From Pontivivens marinum (GTDB taxonomy: Bacteria; Pseudomonadota; Alphaproteobacteria; Rhodobacterales; Rhodobacteraceae), in contig NZ_OCTN01000001.1 in assembly GCF_900231835.1 (NCBI RefSeq), positions 310,001 through 374,000 on the forward strand: 64,000 bases of DNA. Reading direction: 5' to 3'. The notes beneath the pieces were generated by a model that ran no database searches, had not been told where the DNA came from, and saw only the letters and a program-made list of their open reading frames with translations. The position numbers and the translations under genes are program-made. Of the stretch, positions 47,073 to 56,177 are shown one piece after another; the first letter of the stretch is position 1; each line of letters opens with the position of its first letter.

Positions 47073-47273
47073 TCAGCGGTTGTAAGGCATGTATGTTTTT
47101 ACGATACCTTCATCCTGCTTAGACAGGACTGTGGTGCCGCGTGCGTTACGGATGAATTTCCGTGTCCGCTTGATCATGCCGTGACGCTTGCCAGCCTGGC
47201 CAGCTTTCACGCGACCGGAGGCGGTCATTTTGAAACGCTTTTTCGCGCTCGACTTCGTCTTCATCTTGGGCAT
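47073..47273 (-). CDS. rpmI: 50S ribosomal protein L35
   Basis: A 66-residue L35: [20 protein letters not shown], then a basic middle and the ending [11 protein letters not shown]. The frame is open about 300 bases upstream, but the family start and an AAAGGAG ribosome site fix the ATG at 47271-47273. A good sigma-70 promoter lies about 80 bases upstream, so rpmI-rplT has its own transcript. Confidence 0.97.
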   Translation of the reverse strand: MPKMKTKSSAKKRFKMTASGRVKAGQAGKRHGMIKRTRKFIRNARGTTVLSKQDEGIVKTYMPYNR

Positions 47274-47351
47274 TTCGATCTCCTTTCGAAGAGGTCGTGG
47301 TGATGCGACTCGGCAGCCCTTGTTCGCCGGGCGCATCGTGATTGAGCGGCT

Positions 47352-47380
47352 TCTATATGCAGGCTGGTGGGTATTGGCAA
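47352..47380 (-). promoter_or_regulatory. sigma-70 promoter of rpmI-rplT
   Basis: On the - strand TTGCCA (47380-47375) is followed after exactly 17 bases by TATAGA (47357-47352), about 80 bases before the rpmI start. Both boxes are near consensus, as expected for a ribosomal protein unit. Confidence 0.65.
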
Positions 47381-47438
47381 TAGCCACTGCACGATTGGCA
47401 CGGCCCGCATGATATACGCCGTAGATAAATGCGAATGA

Positions 47439-47458
47439 GGCACCGGTTTCCCGATGCC
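47439..47458 (-). terminator. hairpin after the pyk-associated small membrane protein gene
   Basis: On the - strand an 8-base stem (47458-47451 with 47446-47439, one G-U pair) closes a GAAA tetraloop 6 bases after the stop codon. The downstream T-run is weak. It separates the pyk unit from the rpmI promoter. Confidence 0.55.
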
Positions 47459-47464
47459 CCACCC

Positions 47465-47692
47465 CTAGAAAACTTCTGCTGCTACCCGAATTAGCGCCTG
47501 CATTACGGCAGGGAAGCTCGCCGGTGCCGGCGTCAGGAATTCGATATATAAACCGATCCCCAGTGCCAGTGCCGCCCAACCTGTCGCGCGGATCAGCGTG
47601 CGCTGGCCACCGACCGCTGCCTCAACAGCGCGGCCGATCATGCCCAGCGTCGCCAATCCAAAGGCAAAGAGAAGCCAGAAGAGTGGGGTCAC
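47465..47692 (-). CDS. small two-helix membrane protein downstream of pyruvate kinase
   Basis: A 75-residue hydrophobic protein I do not recognise. Helix 1 covers about residues 3-20 ([17 protein letters not shown]) and helix 2 about 35-53 ([18 protein letters not shown]), with a basic loop between. The start overlaps the pyk stop by 4 bases (ATGA), so it is real and translationally coupled to pyruvate kinase. Function unknown. Confidence 0.75.
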   Translation of the reverse strand: MTPLFWLLFAFGLATLGMIGRAVEAAVGGQRTLIRATGWAALALGIGLYIEFLTPAPASFPAVMQALIRVAAEVF

Positions 47693-49134
47693 CCCTGCTC
47701 ACCTTCGTAGATTTCCGACTCGCGGCACGGTGCCACGCGCAGGATATTGGTTGTGCCCGGCGTGTTGAATGGAACGCCCGCAGTTACGATGATCTTGTCG
47801 CTCTCATCCGCAAAGCCCTCACCCACGGCGGCGCGCACAGCGGCCACAACGGCGAGCTTAAAGCGGTCAACAGCAGGCGTCACAACGCAGTGCAGCCCCC
47901 AAACCAGCGACAAGCGACGCGCAGTGCCCATCAGAGGCGTCAGCGCGATCACCGGCACGCGAGGCTTTTCACGGCTGGCCAAGATTGCGGTCGTGCCCGA
48001 TTGGGTAAAGCAACAGATCGCCTTAACCTCGATGGTTTCGGCAACTTCGCGTGCAGCAGTGGTGATCGCATCTGCCATACCGCGGCTGGCGCGGGTGCGG
48101 CTGGATTCGATGATCTGGCGGTACACGTCGTCCTGCTCCACCTCGACCGCGACGTTGTTCATGGTCTGAACCGCCTCAATCGGGTAATCGCCGGCCGCGG
48201 ATTCAGCGGACAGCATGACTGCGTCTGCGCCCTCGTAAATCGCGTGTGCAACGTCGGACACCTCAGCCCGTGTTGGGACCGGCGCGGAGATCATGCTCTC
48301 CATCATCTGGGTCGCAACGATAACCGGCTTACCAACCTCACGACACTGACGGATCAGCTTTTTCTGGATTGGCGGCACGGCCTGAACCGGCAGTTCCACA
48401 CCCAGATCGCCACGGGCAACCATGACGCCGTCTGTGACCTCAAGGATCTCATCAAAGGCACGCACGGCGGCGGGCTTCTCGATCTTGGCAATCAGTGCGG
48501 CGCGGCCTTTGGCAAGGTTGCGTGCCTCCAGAACATCCTCGGCACGCTGAACGAAGGACAGGGCCAGCCAGTCAACACCCAGTTCGCAGACGAATTCCAG
48601 ATCGGCGCGATCCTTCTCGCTCAACGCGGCGAGGGGCAGCACAACGTCAGGAACGTTCACGCCCTTGCGGTTCGAAATCTCTCCACCAACCTCAACCACG
48701 CAGTCGGCGCTGGTTGCATCGCAGGATTCAACGCGAACGCGGATTTTGCCGTCATTCACAAGCAGGGTCGAACCTGCCTCAAGCGCCTCAAAGATTTCCT
48801 TGTGCGGTAGTTGAACCCGTGTCGCATCGCCTGGTGCATCGTCCAGATCGAAGCGGAAGTTCTGTCCCTCAGCCAGATCAACAGGACCATCTGCAAACAC
48901 GCCGCAGCGCAGTTTGGGGCCCTGAAGGTCGGCTAGAATGCAAATCGGCCGTCTGAGCTCATGCTCAATTTCACGAATCAACTGATGGCGCTCGGTGATT
49001 TCCTCATGGCTGCCATGGCTCATGTTCAGGCGGAACACGTCGGCCCCTGCCTCGAACAACGCTTTGATCATCGCGCGGCTCGACGATGCCGGGCCCAAGG
49101 TGGCCACAATTTTAACTCGGCGATCGCGTTTCAT
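47689..49134 (-). CDS. pyk: pyruvate kinase
   Basis: A 481-residue glycolytic enzyme converting PEP and ADP to pyruvate and ATP. MKRDRRVKIVATLGPASSS is the family start. The barrel holds RLNMSHGSHEE, the catalytic Lys block LIAKIEKPAAVRAFDEIL and the metal site VARGDLGVELP. The C-terminal allosteric domain follows (CCFTQSGTTAILASREKPRVPVIALTP). The earlier in-frame ATG at 49188 is outside the family boundary. With pckA in the same window the PEP/pyruvate node is represented, but they are far apart. Confidence 0.96.
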   Translation of the reverse strand: MKRDRRVKIVATLGPASSSRAMIKALFEAGADVFRLNMSHGSHEEITERHQLIREIEHELRRPICILADLQGPKLRCGVFADGPVDLAEGQNFRFDLDDAPGDATRVQLPHKEIFEALEAGSTLLVNDGKIRVRVESCDATSADCVVEVGGEISNRKGVNVPDVVLPLAALSEKDRADLEFVCELGVDWLALSFVQRAEDVLEARNLAKGRAALIAKIEKPAAVRAFDEILEVTDGVMVARGDLGVELPVQAVPPIQKKLIRQCREVGKPVIVATQMMESMISAPVPTRAEVSDVAHAIYEGADAVMLSAESAAGDYPIEAVQTMNNVAVEVEQDDVYRQIIESSRTRASRGMADAITTAAREVAETIEVKAICCFTQSGTTAILASREKPRVPVIALTPLMGTARRLSLVWGLHCVVTPAVDRFKLAVVAAVRAAVGEGFADESDKIIVTAGVPFNTPGTTNILRVAPCRESEIYEGEQG

Positions 49135-49322
49135 CTTGTATTTCCTTCTGTCCGGGGCCGTACAAAGCCCAAAGCGGTTCGGTCGCATTGGTCTTTACTG
49201 GCACAGCCCCATCATGTCGCGCAAAAAGTAGGACACATCCTGTCGTTTTGCGGTTTCAGATGCTGGAATAGTAAGCCGCCCATCGGTAAATGTCTTATTA
49301 AAGTGCGTAAGGAGCCCAGCAA

Positions 49323-50063
49323 ATGACCCTCAACAGCCATGAAATTTTTGAGGGCAATCCGGCCAGTGGCATGATCCTGACCTGCGACCACGCCTCGAAC
49401 CGTGTGCCGGATGAAATCGGCGATATCGGGTTGAGCGCATATGATATGTCGCGCCACATCGCATATGATGTTGGGGCGCGGGGCGTCACGCTGGCCATGG
49501 CGCAGCACACGAACTCCACCGCGATCCTGTCCCGCTTTAGCCGAATCGTGATAGACCCAAACCGTTCGGAAACCGATCCGACATTAGTGCGTCGCATCTA
49601 TGATCGCAGTGTTATCGAGGGAAACCGCCACGCTGACAATGCCGAGGTCGCGCGCCGCATCGCAACCTATTACGCGCCCTATCACACCGCAATCACCCAG
49701 CAGATCACGCATACCCGCGCAATGGGCATCACACCTGCCATTGTCGCAATCCACTCCTACACCCCGCAAATGATGGGCCGCCCGCCGCGCCCGTGGCATG
49801 TCGGCATCCTGTGGGACGGCATCGACGGGCGGATTGCGCAGCCGCTAATGGATCGACTGCGGGCGGATGGGTTTTGCGTGGGGGATAACGAGCCATATCC
49901 CGGTACCTATGGCGATGACAGTCAGGACCGGCATGCCATGCAGCCCGGTTTGCCCAATGTCTTGATCGAGGTTCGCAATGACCTGATCGAGGATGAGGCC
50001 GGTCAGAAGGAATGGGCGGATCGCCTGAGCACCCATCTAATGCCGATCATCTCGAATTTGTAA
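49323..50063 (+). CDS. N-formylglutamate amidohydrolase family protein
   Basis: A 246-residue zinc hydrolase of the N-formylglutamate deformylase family, used in histidine degradation or a related N-formyl amino acid route. GMILTCDHASNRVPDEIGDIGL and HIAYDVGARGVTLAMA are family motifs. The IVIDPNRSETDPTL block and VAIHSYTPQMMGRPPRPWHVGILW (with a zinc-binding His) follow. No histidine-utilisation genes are adjacent, so the substrate may differ. It is divergent from pyk with a 188-base gap. Confidence 0.9.
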   Translation: MTLNSHEIFEGNPASGMILTCDHASNRVPDEIGDIGLSAYDMSRHIAYDVGARGVTLAMAQHTNSTAILSRFSRIVIDPNRSETDPTLVRRIYDRSVIEGNRHADNAEVARRIATYYAPYHTAITQQITHTRAMGITPAIVAIHSYTPQMMGRPPRPWHVGILWDGIDGRIAQPLMDRLRADGFCVGDNEPYPGTYGDDSQDRHAMQPGLPNVLIEVRNDLIEDEAGQKEWADRLSTHLMPIISNL

Positions 50064-50126
50064 TCGCGTGATGCACTGGCAATTGCGCGGGGCCAACGCT
50101 TACATATGCTCAAACGGAGGACTGAT

Positions 50127-50423
50127 ATGGACGACCAAACCCGCATTGAGCTAGAAGCCGCCGCCTTTCGCCGGTTGCGCGATCATCTGCGCACACGCAC
50201 CGATGTGCAGAATATCGACATGATGAACCTGACCGGTTTTTGCCGCAATTGCCTGAGCCGCTGGTATCAGGAGGAGGCAAATGCCCGTGACATCCCGATG
50301 GATAAGGCCGAGGGACGTGAAATCGTCTACGGCATGCCGTACGGTGAATGGGTCGAAAAGCATCAGGTCGAGGCATCAGATGCGCAAAAAGCGGCCTTCG
50401 ATGCAGCACCGAAGGCCCACTAG
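50127..50423 (+). CDS. DUF1244 family protein
   Basis: A 98-residue protein of the DUF1244 family of proteobacteria. The conserved core is RRLRDHLRTRTDVQNIDMMNLTGFCRNCLSRWY, where the two Cys residues are family-wide, followed by GREIVYGMPYGEWVEKHQ. A CGGAGG ribosome site before 50127 rules out the ATG at 50106. Function not established. It lies 63 bases after the N-formylglutamate amidohydrolase gene. Confidence 0.9.
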   Translation: MDDQTRIELEAAAFRRLRDHLRTRTDVQNIDMMNLTGFCRNCLSRWYQEEANARDIPMDKAEGREIVYGMPYGEWVEKHQVEASDAQKAAFDAAPKAH

Positions 50424-50426
50424 GGT

Positions 50427-51281
50427 TTAGATCGCGGCGGCGCGTGCCTCTGCGATGTACAATTCGCGCAAACGCTTGGCGATGGGCCCCGGTGTGCCAT
50501 CGCCAAGGGTAACGCCGTCAACCTCGACCACGGGCATCACGAATGAGGACGCAGCGGTCACGAAGGCCTCCTGCGCATTGCGGGCCTCCTCAGGCGTGAA
50601 GGGGCGTTCCTCGATGCGAATCTGCGCCTCGGCCGCCAGACGCAACACGGCGGCGCGGGTGATACCGTGCAGGATCGAGTTGCTGAGGTTGCGGGTCACA
50701 ATCGCCCCATCCTTGGTCACGATATAGGCGTTGTTGGATGTGCCCTCGGTGATGTGCTCATCCTCGATCATCCACGCATCGTCACAGCCCTGCGCCTTGG
50801 CCGCCATTTTGCACATGGACGGGGCCAGCAACTGAACCGTCTTGATGTCACGACGGCCCCATCGGATATCCTCGACAAAGGCGATCTTCAGGCCCTTTTC
50901 CGCCATTGGCGTATCGGCCAACTGCTTCGCCTGCGAAAACAGAACCAGCGAGGGCTTAACGCCAACAGGATAGGTAAAGTCACGATCCGCAGCGCCACGG
51001 GTGACTTGCAGATAGATCAGCCCCTCGGTCAGGTCATTTTCCACGATCAGGCGGCGGTGGATCGCCTCCATCTCCTCATCCGAAACGGGGGCGTCCATTT
51101 CCAGTTCTGACAGCGAGCGCGCCAGACGGGTCATGTGACCGGGGAAATCCACTAGCTTGCCATCCAGAATCGAGGTAACCTCGTAAACGCCATCCGCGAA
51201 CAGGAAACCGCGATCAAAGACCGAGATCTTCGCATCTTCCTCAGGCACAAACTCACCGTTTACATATACAATGCGTGACAT
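50427..51281 (-). CDS. dat: D-amino-acid transaminase (PLP fold type IV)
   Basis: A 284-residue aminotransferase, close in layout to D-alanine transaminase. The start RIVYVNGEFVPEEDAKISVFDRGFLFADGVYEV is typical, the PLP lysine is Lys147 (DIKTVQLLAPSM), and the cofactor phosphate loop is NLSNSILHGITRAAV. The TEGTSNNAYIV segment is also conserved. Branched-chain aminotransferase is an alternative, but length, the DRGFLFADG block and the neighbours (a D-glutamate route, see dgcA and dgcN) favour D-amino acids. It could interconvert D-glutamate and D-alanine with 2-oxo acids. Last gene of the dgcN-dgcA-dat operon. Confidence 0.87.
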   Translation of the reverse strand: MSRIVYVNGEFVPEEDAKISVFDRGFLFADGVYEVTSILDGKLVDFPGHMTRLARSLSELEMDAPVSDEEMEAIHRRLIVENDLTEGLIYLQVTRGAADRDFTYPVGVKPSLVLFSQAKQLADTPMAEKGLKIAFVEDIRWGRRDIKTVQLLAPSMCKMAAKAQGCDDAWMIEDEHITEGTSNNAYIVTKDGAIVTRNLSNSILHGITRAAVLRLAAEAQIRIEERPFTPEEARNAQEAFVTAASSFVMPVVEVDGVTLGDGTPGPIAKRLRELYIAEARAAAI

Positions 51282-51284
51282 GGA

Positions 51285-52250
51285 TTATCCCCACAGTTCA
51301 GGGCGCGGGGATTGAACCTCTGCACCGATAAATTCCAGCGGCGGATTGCGATCCTCCGCCAATAACAGGGGACCGTCCAGATCGACGATCTCCGCGTTTT
51401 GGGCCACCAGAACGGCAGGCGCCATGGCCAGTGAAGACCCGACCATGCAACCAACCATCACGCGGAACCCTGCGGCGCGCGCAGCATCGTGCAGCGCCAA
51501 CGCCTCAGTCAGGCCGCCCGTTTTGTCCAACTTGATATTCACCATATCGTATTTGCCGTGCAGTCCCGCGAGGCTGGTCCGGTCATGGCAGCTTTCATCG
51601 GCGCAAACCGGCAGCAACCGGTCCAGATGCAGCAGGGCGTCATCCTCGCCAGCAGGAAAGGGCTGTTCAACCAATTCAACGCCTAGGGCGACGAGCTGCG
51701 GGGCCAGTTCGCGGTATTGCTCGGCGGTCCATCCCTCATTCGCATCAACGATAATGCGTGCATCGGGGGCACCGGCACGCACCGCGCGGATACGGGCGAG
51801 GTCATCAGGGCCACCGCCCAGCTTGGTTTTCAGCAACGGACGATGCGCGTTCTTTGCCGCGCTGGCCTGCATTGCAGATGGTTCCGCAATGGACAGGGTA
51901 AACGCGGTGGTGACCGGTTGCGGCTCCTCAATGCCTGCAAGTTCCCATGCGGGACGGCCAGCCTGCTTTGCCCGCAAATCCCACATGGCGCAGTCCACGG
52001 CATTTCGTGCCGCACCCGAGGGCAGCGCGTCCTGCAAGGCAGCCTGATCGATATCCTGTGGCAGGCTGCGAATTTGCGCCAAAACGGATTCGATCGTTTC
52101 GCCGTAGCGGGCATAGGGCACGCATTCGCCGCGCCCTACTGCCCCGTCACGATGCATCTCAACGGTTACGATTTTCGCCTCGGTTCTGGAGCCGCGCGAG
52201 ATCGTGAAAACTTCCGCAAGGCGGAAGCTTTCCTCATATGCCTTAATCAC
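51285..52250 (-). CDS. dgcA: enolase-superfamily racemase, DgcA type (N-acetyl-D-glutamate racemase)
   Basis: A 321-residue enzyme of the muconate-lactonizing/dipeptide-epimerase subgroup. The barrel shows the general-base KxK (LLKTKLGGG), metal ligands in IIVDANEGW, ELVEQPF and CADES, and the second base Lys in IKLDKTGGL. The frame is open upstream, but a GTG at 52248-52250 overlaps the dgcN stop as GTGA and begins the normal N-terminus. Pairing with a DUF1611/DgcN gene is the arrangement reported for D-glutamate catabolism in marine bacteria, where this enzyme racemises N-acetyl-D-glutamate. L-Ala-D/L-Glu epimerase activity is the main alternative. Confidence 0.87.
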   Translation of the reverse strand: MIKAYEESFRLAEVFTISRGSRTEAKIVTVEMHRDGAVGRGECVPYARYGETIESVLAQIRSLPQDIDQAALQDALPSGAARNAVDCAMWDLRAKQAGRPAWELAGIEEPQPVTTAFTLSIAEPSAMQASAAKNAHRPLLKTKLGGGPDDLARIRAVRAGAPDARIIVDANEGWTAEQYRELAPQLVALGVELVEQPFPAGEDDALLHLDRLLPVCADESCHDRTSLAGLHGKYDMVNIKLDKTGGLTEALALHDAARAAGFRVMVGCMVGSSLAMAPAVLVAQNAEIVDLDGPLLLAEDRNPPLEFIGAEVQSPRPELWG

Positions 52251-53242
52251 GACAATGCATCCACCAGACGACCCGCGCCATGGCGGTACGGATCGGTTGT
52301 TGGCAGACCCATGCGGGTTTCGATCTCGGCCAAGCAAGCCGCAGCTGCCTCATCATCCAGACCTGCGGTGTTCACGGAAATGCCCACGACCTGACAATCA
52401 GGGTTCACGCGACGCGCCAGATGCAGCGCTGTATCGCGCAGATCCTCCAGCGTCGGCAGATCGTAATCAGGCAGGCCACGCATGTGTGTGCGCGTCGGCT
52501 CGTGACACAGGATCAAGGCATCCGCCTGACCGCCATGAACCAGCGCCATCGTCACACCGGAATAGGAGGCATGGAACAGGCTGCCCTGCCCCTCGATCAG
52601 ATCCCAGTGATCCGCGTCATTATCAGGCGTCAACCATTCCACTGCACCCGCCATGAAATCGGCAATAACCGCGTCCAGCGGCACACCATCACCAGTGATC
52701 AGGATGCCCGTCTGACCGGTCGCGCGGAACGTGGATTTCATGCCCCGCTCACGCATCACGGCATCCATGGCGAGGGCGGTATACATCTTGCCCACGGAAC
52801 AATCTGTACCCACGGCGAGGCACCGCTTGCCGGTACGCTTCACACCATTGGCGATGGGGTAATCCACAGTCGGCACACGCACATCGTGTAAGGTGCGGCC
52901 ATGCTGCTCCGCTGCGGCCACCAGATCGGGTTCGTCGCGAAGCAGGTTGTGCAGGCCGGATGCGATGTCCATGCCGGCGGCCAATGCCTCAACCAAGACA
53001 CCACGCCATGCGGGAGAAATCACGCCGCCCCGGTTAGCAACACCAATCACAAGGGTTTTCGCACCAGCAGCAACCGCATCAGCGATCGACAGGTCGGGCA
53101 GCTTCATATCAGCCTTACACCCGTCCAGGCGGAACTGGCCAATGGCCATGTCTGGACGCCAGTCGCGGATACCCTGGGCGACCTTTGCCGCCAAGGGGTC
53201 AGGCGCGTCGCCCAGGAAAAGCAAATACGGCGATTCAATCAT
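52247..53242 (-). CDS. dgcN: DUF1611 family, DgcN-type D-glutamate N-acetyltransferase
   Basis: A 331-residue DUF1611 protein. The N-terminal Rossmann-like domain is followed by a P-loop-like segment VGTDCSVGKMYTALAMD and ATGQTGILITGDGVPLDAV, then DLIEGQGSLFHASYSGV, all family features. The paired dgcA gene supports assignment to DgcN, which acetylates D-glutamate in the recently described pathway. GAGGG before 53242 favours that ATG over 53269. A possible weak promoter (TTGACC, 18-base gap, TAGCGT) lies at 53302-53273 on the - strand. Confidence 0.85.
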   Translation of the reverse strand: MIESPYLLFLGDAPDPLAAKVAQGIRDWRPDMAIGQFRLDGCKADMKLPDLSIADAVAAGAKTLVIGVANRGGVISPAWRGVLVEALAAGMDIASGLHNLLRDEPDLVAAAEQHGRTLHDVRVPTVDYPIANGVKRTGKRCLAVGTDCSVGKMYTALAMDAVMRERGMKSTFRATGQTGILITGDGVPLDAVIADFMAGAVEWLTPDNDADHWDLIEGQGSLFHASYSGVTMALVHGGQADALILCHEPTRTHMRGLPDYDLPTLEDLRDTALHLARRVNPDCQVVGISVNTAGLDDEAAAACLAEIETRMGLPTTDPYRHGAGRLVDALS

Positions 53243-53332
53243 TGTGAAACCCTCAGTCATGAAATTCACATGACGCTAGGCCGACACAACGTATGCGGTC
53301 AAACGCGAAACGCCCTGTAAGAGCTGTTATGC

Positions 53333-55150
53333 TCAGGCTGCATGGGTTTCAGGCGTTGCAATGACGGGAATGCTCATCTCCGCGCCATTCAGCACAGCAT
53401 TTGAGCTGACCTCGTCCGGTGTTGCACAGATTCCGTTGCGCACCATCCAACGTCCCACGGATGGGGCCGCACTGATCAAGGCAAATGGAATCGAGAATGC
53501 CAAACCGGCCAGCACAGGCGCCGCCCATGGCAGGGACTCTGGCGATTGCCACAGCAACAATCCCGCCAAGCCCAGCCCCGCCAGCGTTTGCCCCCACAAT
53601 CCGCTCACCGCCAAGCGCAGAGGCAAAGCATAGGGGTCACGGTTCTGACCGCCCCAAATCACCGACCGGCCAAACAGCAACCCGATCAGGAACAGCGTCA
53701 CGCGAAATGCGACCAGAGGTGCGAGCAGCATCGAAAACGCTGTCTCCAGCAATGCGCCGGCCGCGAAGCGCGCCCCACCGCCATAGCTGGCCACGCCACC
53801 GGGACGCAGGGCCACATCGATCCAGCCTGCAACCTTGGGGAACAGGCTCATACCGATCATGACAAAGAACATGGACAGACCGAAGGCGAGGTTCACCTGC
53901 TCCTCAATCCCGTTCATCAGCTTGAATGCGGCAGCAGCGGTCATGATCATCCATGCCGGCGCGCCCATATACATCATCATGGCCGAGAATATCTGAAAGC
54001 GGCTCATCGGCTTCAGCCCGCGCCAGAACAGGATGCGGCCATATTGCATGTTGCCCTGACACCAGCGCAAATCCCGCTTGGTGAAATCAACCAGGGTTGG
54101 CGGATTTTCTTCCCAGCTTTCACCCTCAACCGGCATCACGCGGCATTCAAAGCCAGCGCGGCGCATCAGAACGGCCTCAACCTGATCATGGCTCAGGATA
54201 TGCCCGCCCAGCGGGGCCGATCCGGGTAGCTTTGGCAGACGACAATGGCGGCGGAATGCATCCACGCGGACCAAGGCATTATGGCCCCAATACGGACCGC
54301 AATCCCCGTGCCACCACGCAGCACCCAACGTAAAGCTGCGCATGCCGTGGCGCATTCCGAACTGGAATGTCCGTGCAAAGGCTGACCGCGCAGGCGCACC
54401 CACGACGAGGCTTTGCAGAATGCCGATGCGGGGGTGCGCCTGTAGGATACGCACCATACGCAGCATCGCTGCGCCCGACATCAGGCTGTCCGTGTCCAGC
54501 GGCAGGAAGTAATCGTATTGCCGCCCCCAACGCCGCATGAAATCGCGGATATTGCCGGTCTTGTACCCGACATTATCATCGCGACGACGATAGAGAGCAT
54601 TCACACCCAGTTGCATCCGCGTGGCATCAAATGCCTGCTGTTCAGCCCGCACAATTTCCGCATCATCGGTATCCGACAGGATGTAGATATCGAATTGCGC
54701 ACCATATCCCGTCGCATCCAGCGAGCGGCGCATCTCAACCAAGCGGGCAAAGGCAGGCTCTGGCGGTTCATTGCGCAGGAACAGCGTCAGCGCGGTGCGC
54801 GTCGTGATGGGCGCAGAGTTTTGTGCATCGGCCATTTGCGGCGCGGCGCGCTCCAGCCCACCTGCGCTGCCATGCATCAGCCACAGACCGATCACCGCAT
54901 TCCAGAATCCCATAACGGTCCATGGCGCGCCGACACAAACGCAGGCCATGATGATAATATCGGTTGTATTCCAACCGCCTGCACCGAATACCGCGATCAA
55001 TCCGATCAGGATCGCAATCATGGTCACAAGGTTAAGTACAAACACCGTCCGGCGCCGACGAGTCAGAACGCGCCGGTCCTGTAATCCGGCAGGCGTGCGC
55101 ACGGGGTCGTGACCGGCCGTAGCCGTGATTGGGTGGACGTCGGGAATCAT
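53333..55150 (-). CDS. opgH: glucans biosynthesis glucosyltransferase MdoH/OpgH
   Basis: A 605-residue inner-membrane GT2 enzyme that polymerises the beta-glucan backbone of osmoregulated periplasmic glucans. Two N-terminal helices (about residues 36-90) precede the glycosyltransferase domain with ILSDTDD, FLPLDTDSLMSG and ILSHDQVEAVLMRRAG, and the acceptor motif LRWCQGN. Four or more helices follow. It is shorter than the E. coli protein (847) but normal for alphaproteobacteria. No opgG is adjacent. The gene is divergent from the pterin-like cluster with a 56-base gap. Confidence 0.92.
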   Translation of the reverse strand: MIPDVHPITATAGHDPVRTPAGLQDRRVLTRRRRTVFVLNLVTMIAILIGLIAVFGAGGWNTTDIIIMACVCVGAPWTVMGFWNAVIGLWLMHGSAGGLERAAPQMADAQNSAPITTRTALTLFLRNEPPEPAFARLVEMRRSLDATGYGAQFDIYILSDTDDAEIVRAEQQAFDATRMQLGVNALYRRRDDNVGYKTGNIRDFMRRWGRQYDYFLPLDTDSLMSGAAMLRMVRILQAHPRIGILQSLVVGAPARSAFARTFQFGMRHGMRSFTLGAAWWHGDCGPYWGHNALVRVDAFRRHCRLPKLPGSAPLGGHILSHDQVEAVLMRRAGFECRVMPVEGESWEENPPTLVDFTKRDLRWCQGNMQYGRILFWRGLKPMSRFQIFSAMMMYMGAPAWMIMTAAAAFKLMNGIEEQVNLAFGLSMFFVMIGMSLFPKVAGWIDVALRPGGVASYGGGARFAAGALLETAFSMLLAPLVAFRVTLFLIGLLFGRSVIWGGQNRDPYALPLRLAVSGLWGQTLAGLGLAGLLLWQSPESLPWAAPVLAGLAFSIPFALISAAPSVGRWMVRNGICATPDEVSSNAVLNGAEMSIPVIATPETHAA

Positions 55151-55206
55151 GTGGTTAGTCTCCGCGCCAAATGGGCGTTAGGCAGCACCCGTATAGGAGA
55201 GTACTC

Positions 55207-56166
55207 ATGCAAGCACGTGCGATTTGGTATACTGGTGATGGTTCTGGTGTCGCCCTGCGCGATGCCGATATGGGCACCGGTGAACTGCTGCTGGAAACAG
55301 TCGCCTCTGGTCTGTCGCGCGGGACGGAACGCACGGTGGCGCGGGGTATGGTTCCGCGTTCCGAATGGGACCGGATGGCGCTGCCCACGCAGGAGGGCAG
55401 CTTCGCCCTGCCCATCAAATACGGCTATGCCTGCGTGGCCCGCATTGTGCAGGGCCCGCCCGACATCCTCAATCGCCTCGTCTTTACGATGCATCCGCAT
55501 CAAAACCTCTTTCGTGCGCACCGCGATGCGGTACATGTTCTGCCGGTCGATCTGCCGATCCGGCGCGCGACACTGGCCGCGAATATGGAAACCGCGCTGA
55601 ACGCGATCTGGGATGCCGAGGTTCCAACCGGCGCCCCCGTTGCCGTTATCGGCGGGGGGCTGATCGGGTGCCTCGTGGCGTATCTGGCCAATCGCATTGG
55701 AAAATCCGATGTGACGCTTATCGACAAGATAGGTGAACGTGCAAAAACGGCGAGTGAACTTCGCGTGAGCTTCGCGACCGCAACAAACCGCCTATCCCCG
55801 TGCCACACGGTGTTCCACACATCGGGCAGCGAACAGGGCCTGAGGGATGCCATACACGCGCTGGACTTTGAGGGGCAAGTGATTGAAATGAGCTGGTATG
55901 GTGATCGCGAGGTTTCCGTGCCACTGGGCGGTACATTCCACGCACAGCGCCTGTCGATCCGGTGTTCGCAGGTGGGGCATGTCGCACCCTCACGCCGCGC
56001 CTCGACCACATATGCAGACAGGATGCGCACGGCGATTGGCCTATTGGATGATCCCGCACTAGATGTGCTGCTAACCCATGACATCGCGTTCGAAAATGCC
56101 GAACGCGACCTGCCCCTACGTTTGGCTGCGGATGCGGACGGCATCGCGACCACAATCAGTTACTGA
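55207..56166 (+). CDS. BchC-like medium-chain dehydrogenase without zinc ligands
   Basis: A 319-residue medium-chain dehydrogenase/reductase. The N-terminal GroES-like part has [21 protein letters not shown], where Ser37 occupies the place of the catalytic zinc Cys, as in BchC-like proteins. The YGYACVARI segment replaces the usual GHExxG. The Rossmann domain has [17 protein letters not shown]. So it probably oxidises or reduces a substrate with NAD(P) but without catalytic zinc. An AGGAGAG ribosome site supports 55207 over 55171. It leads a four-gene unit with a PTPS-like protein, a glycosyltransferase and a methyltransferase; the substrate is unknown. Confidence 0.85.
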   Translation: MQARAIWYTGDGSGVALRDADMGTGELLLETVASGLSRGTERTVARGMVPRSEWDRMALPTQEGSFALPIKYGYACVARIVQGPPDILNRLVFTMHPHQNLFRAHRDAVHVLPVDLPIRRATLAANMETALNAIWDAEVPTGAPVAVIGGGLIGCLVAYLANRIGKSDVTLIDKIGERAKTASELRVSFATATNRLSPCHTVFHTSGSEQGLRDAIHALDFEGQVIEMSWYGDREVSVPLGGTFHAQRLSIRCSQVGHVAPSRRASTTYADRMRTAIGLLDDPALDVLLTHDIAFENAERDLPLRLAADADGIATTISY

Positions 56167-56177
56167 AAGGATATCAA

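Noticed and set aside
47524-48810. A 428-codon open frame on the + strand opposite pyk
   Set aside because: Antisense shadow of pyruvate kinase, with no family motifs and no ribosome site.
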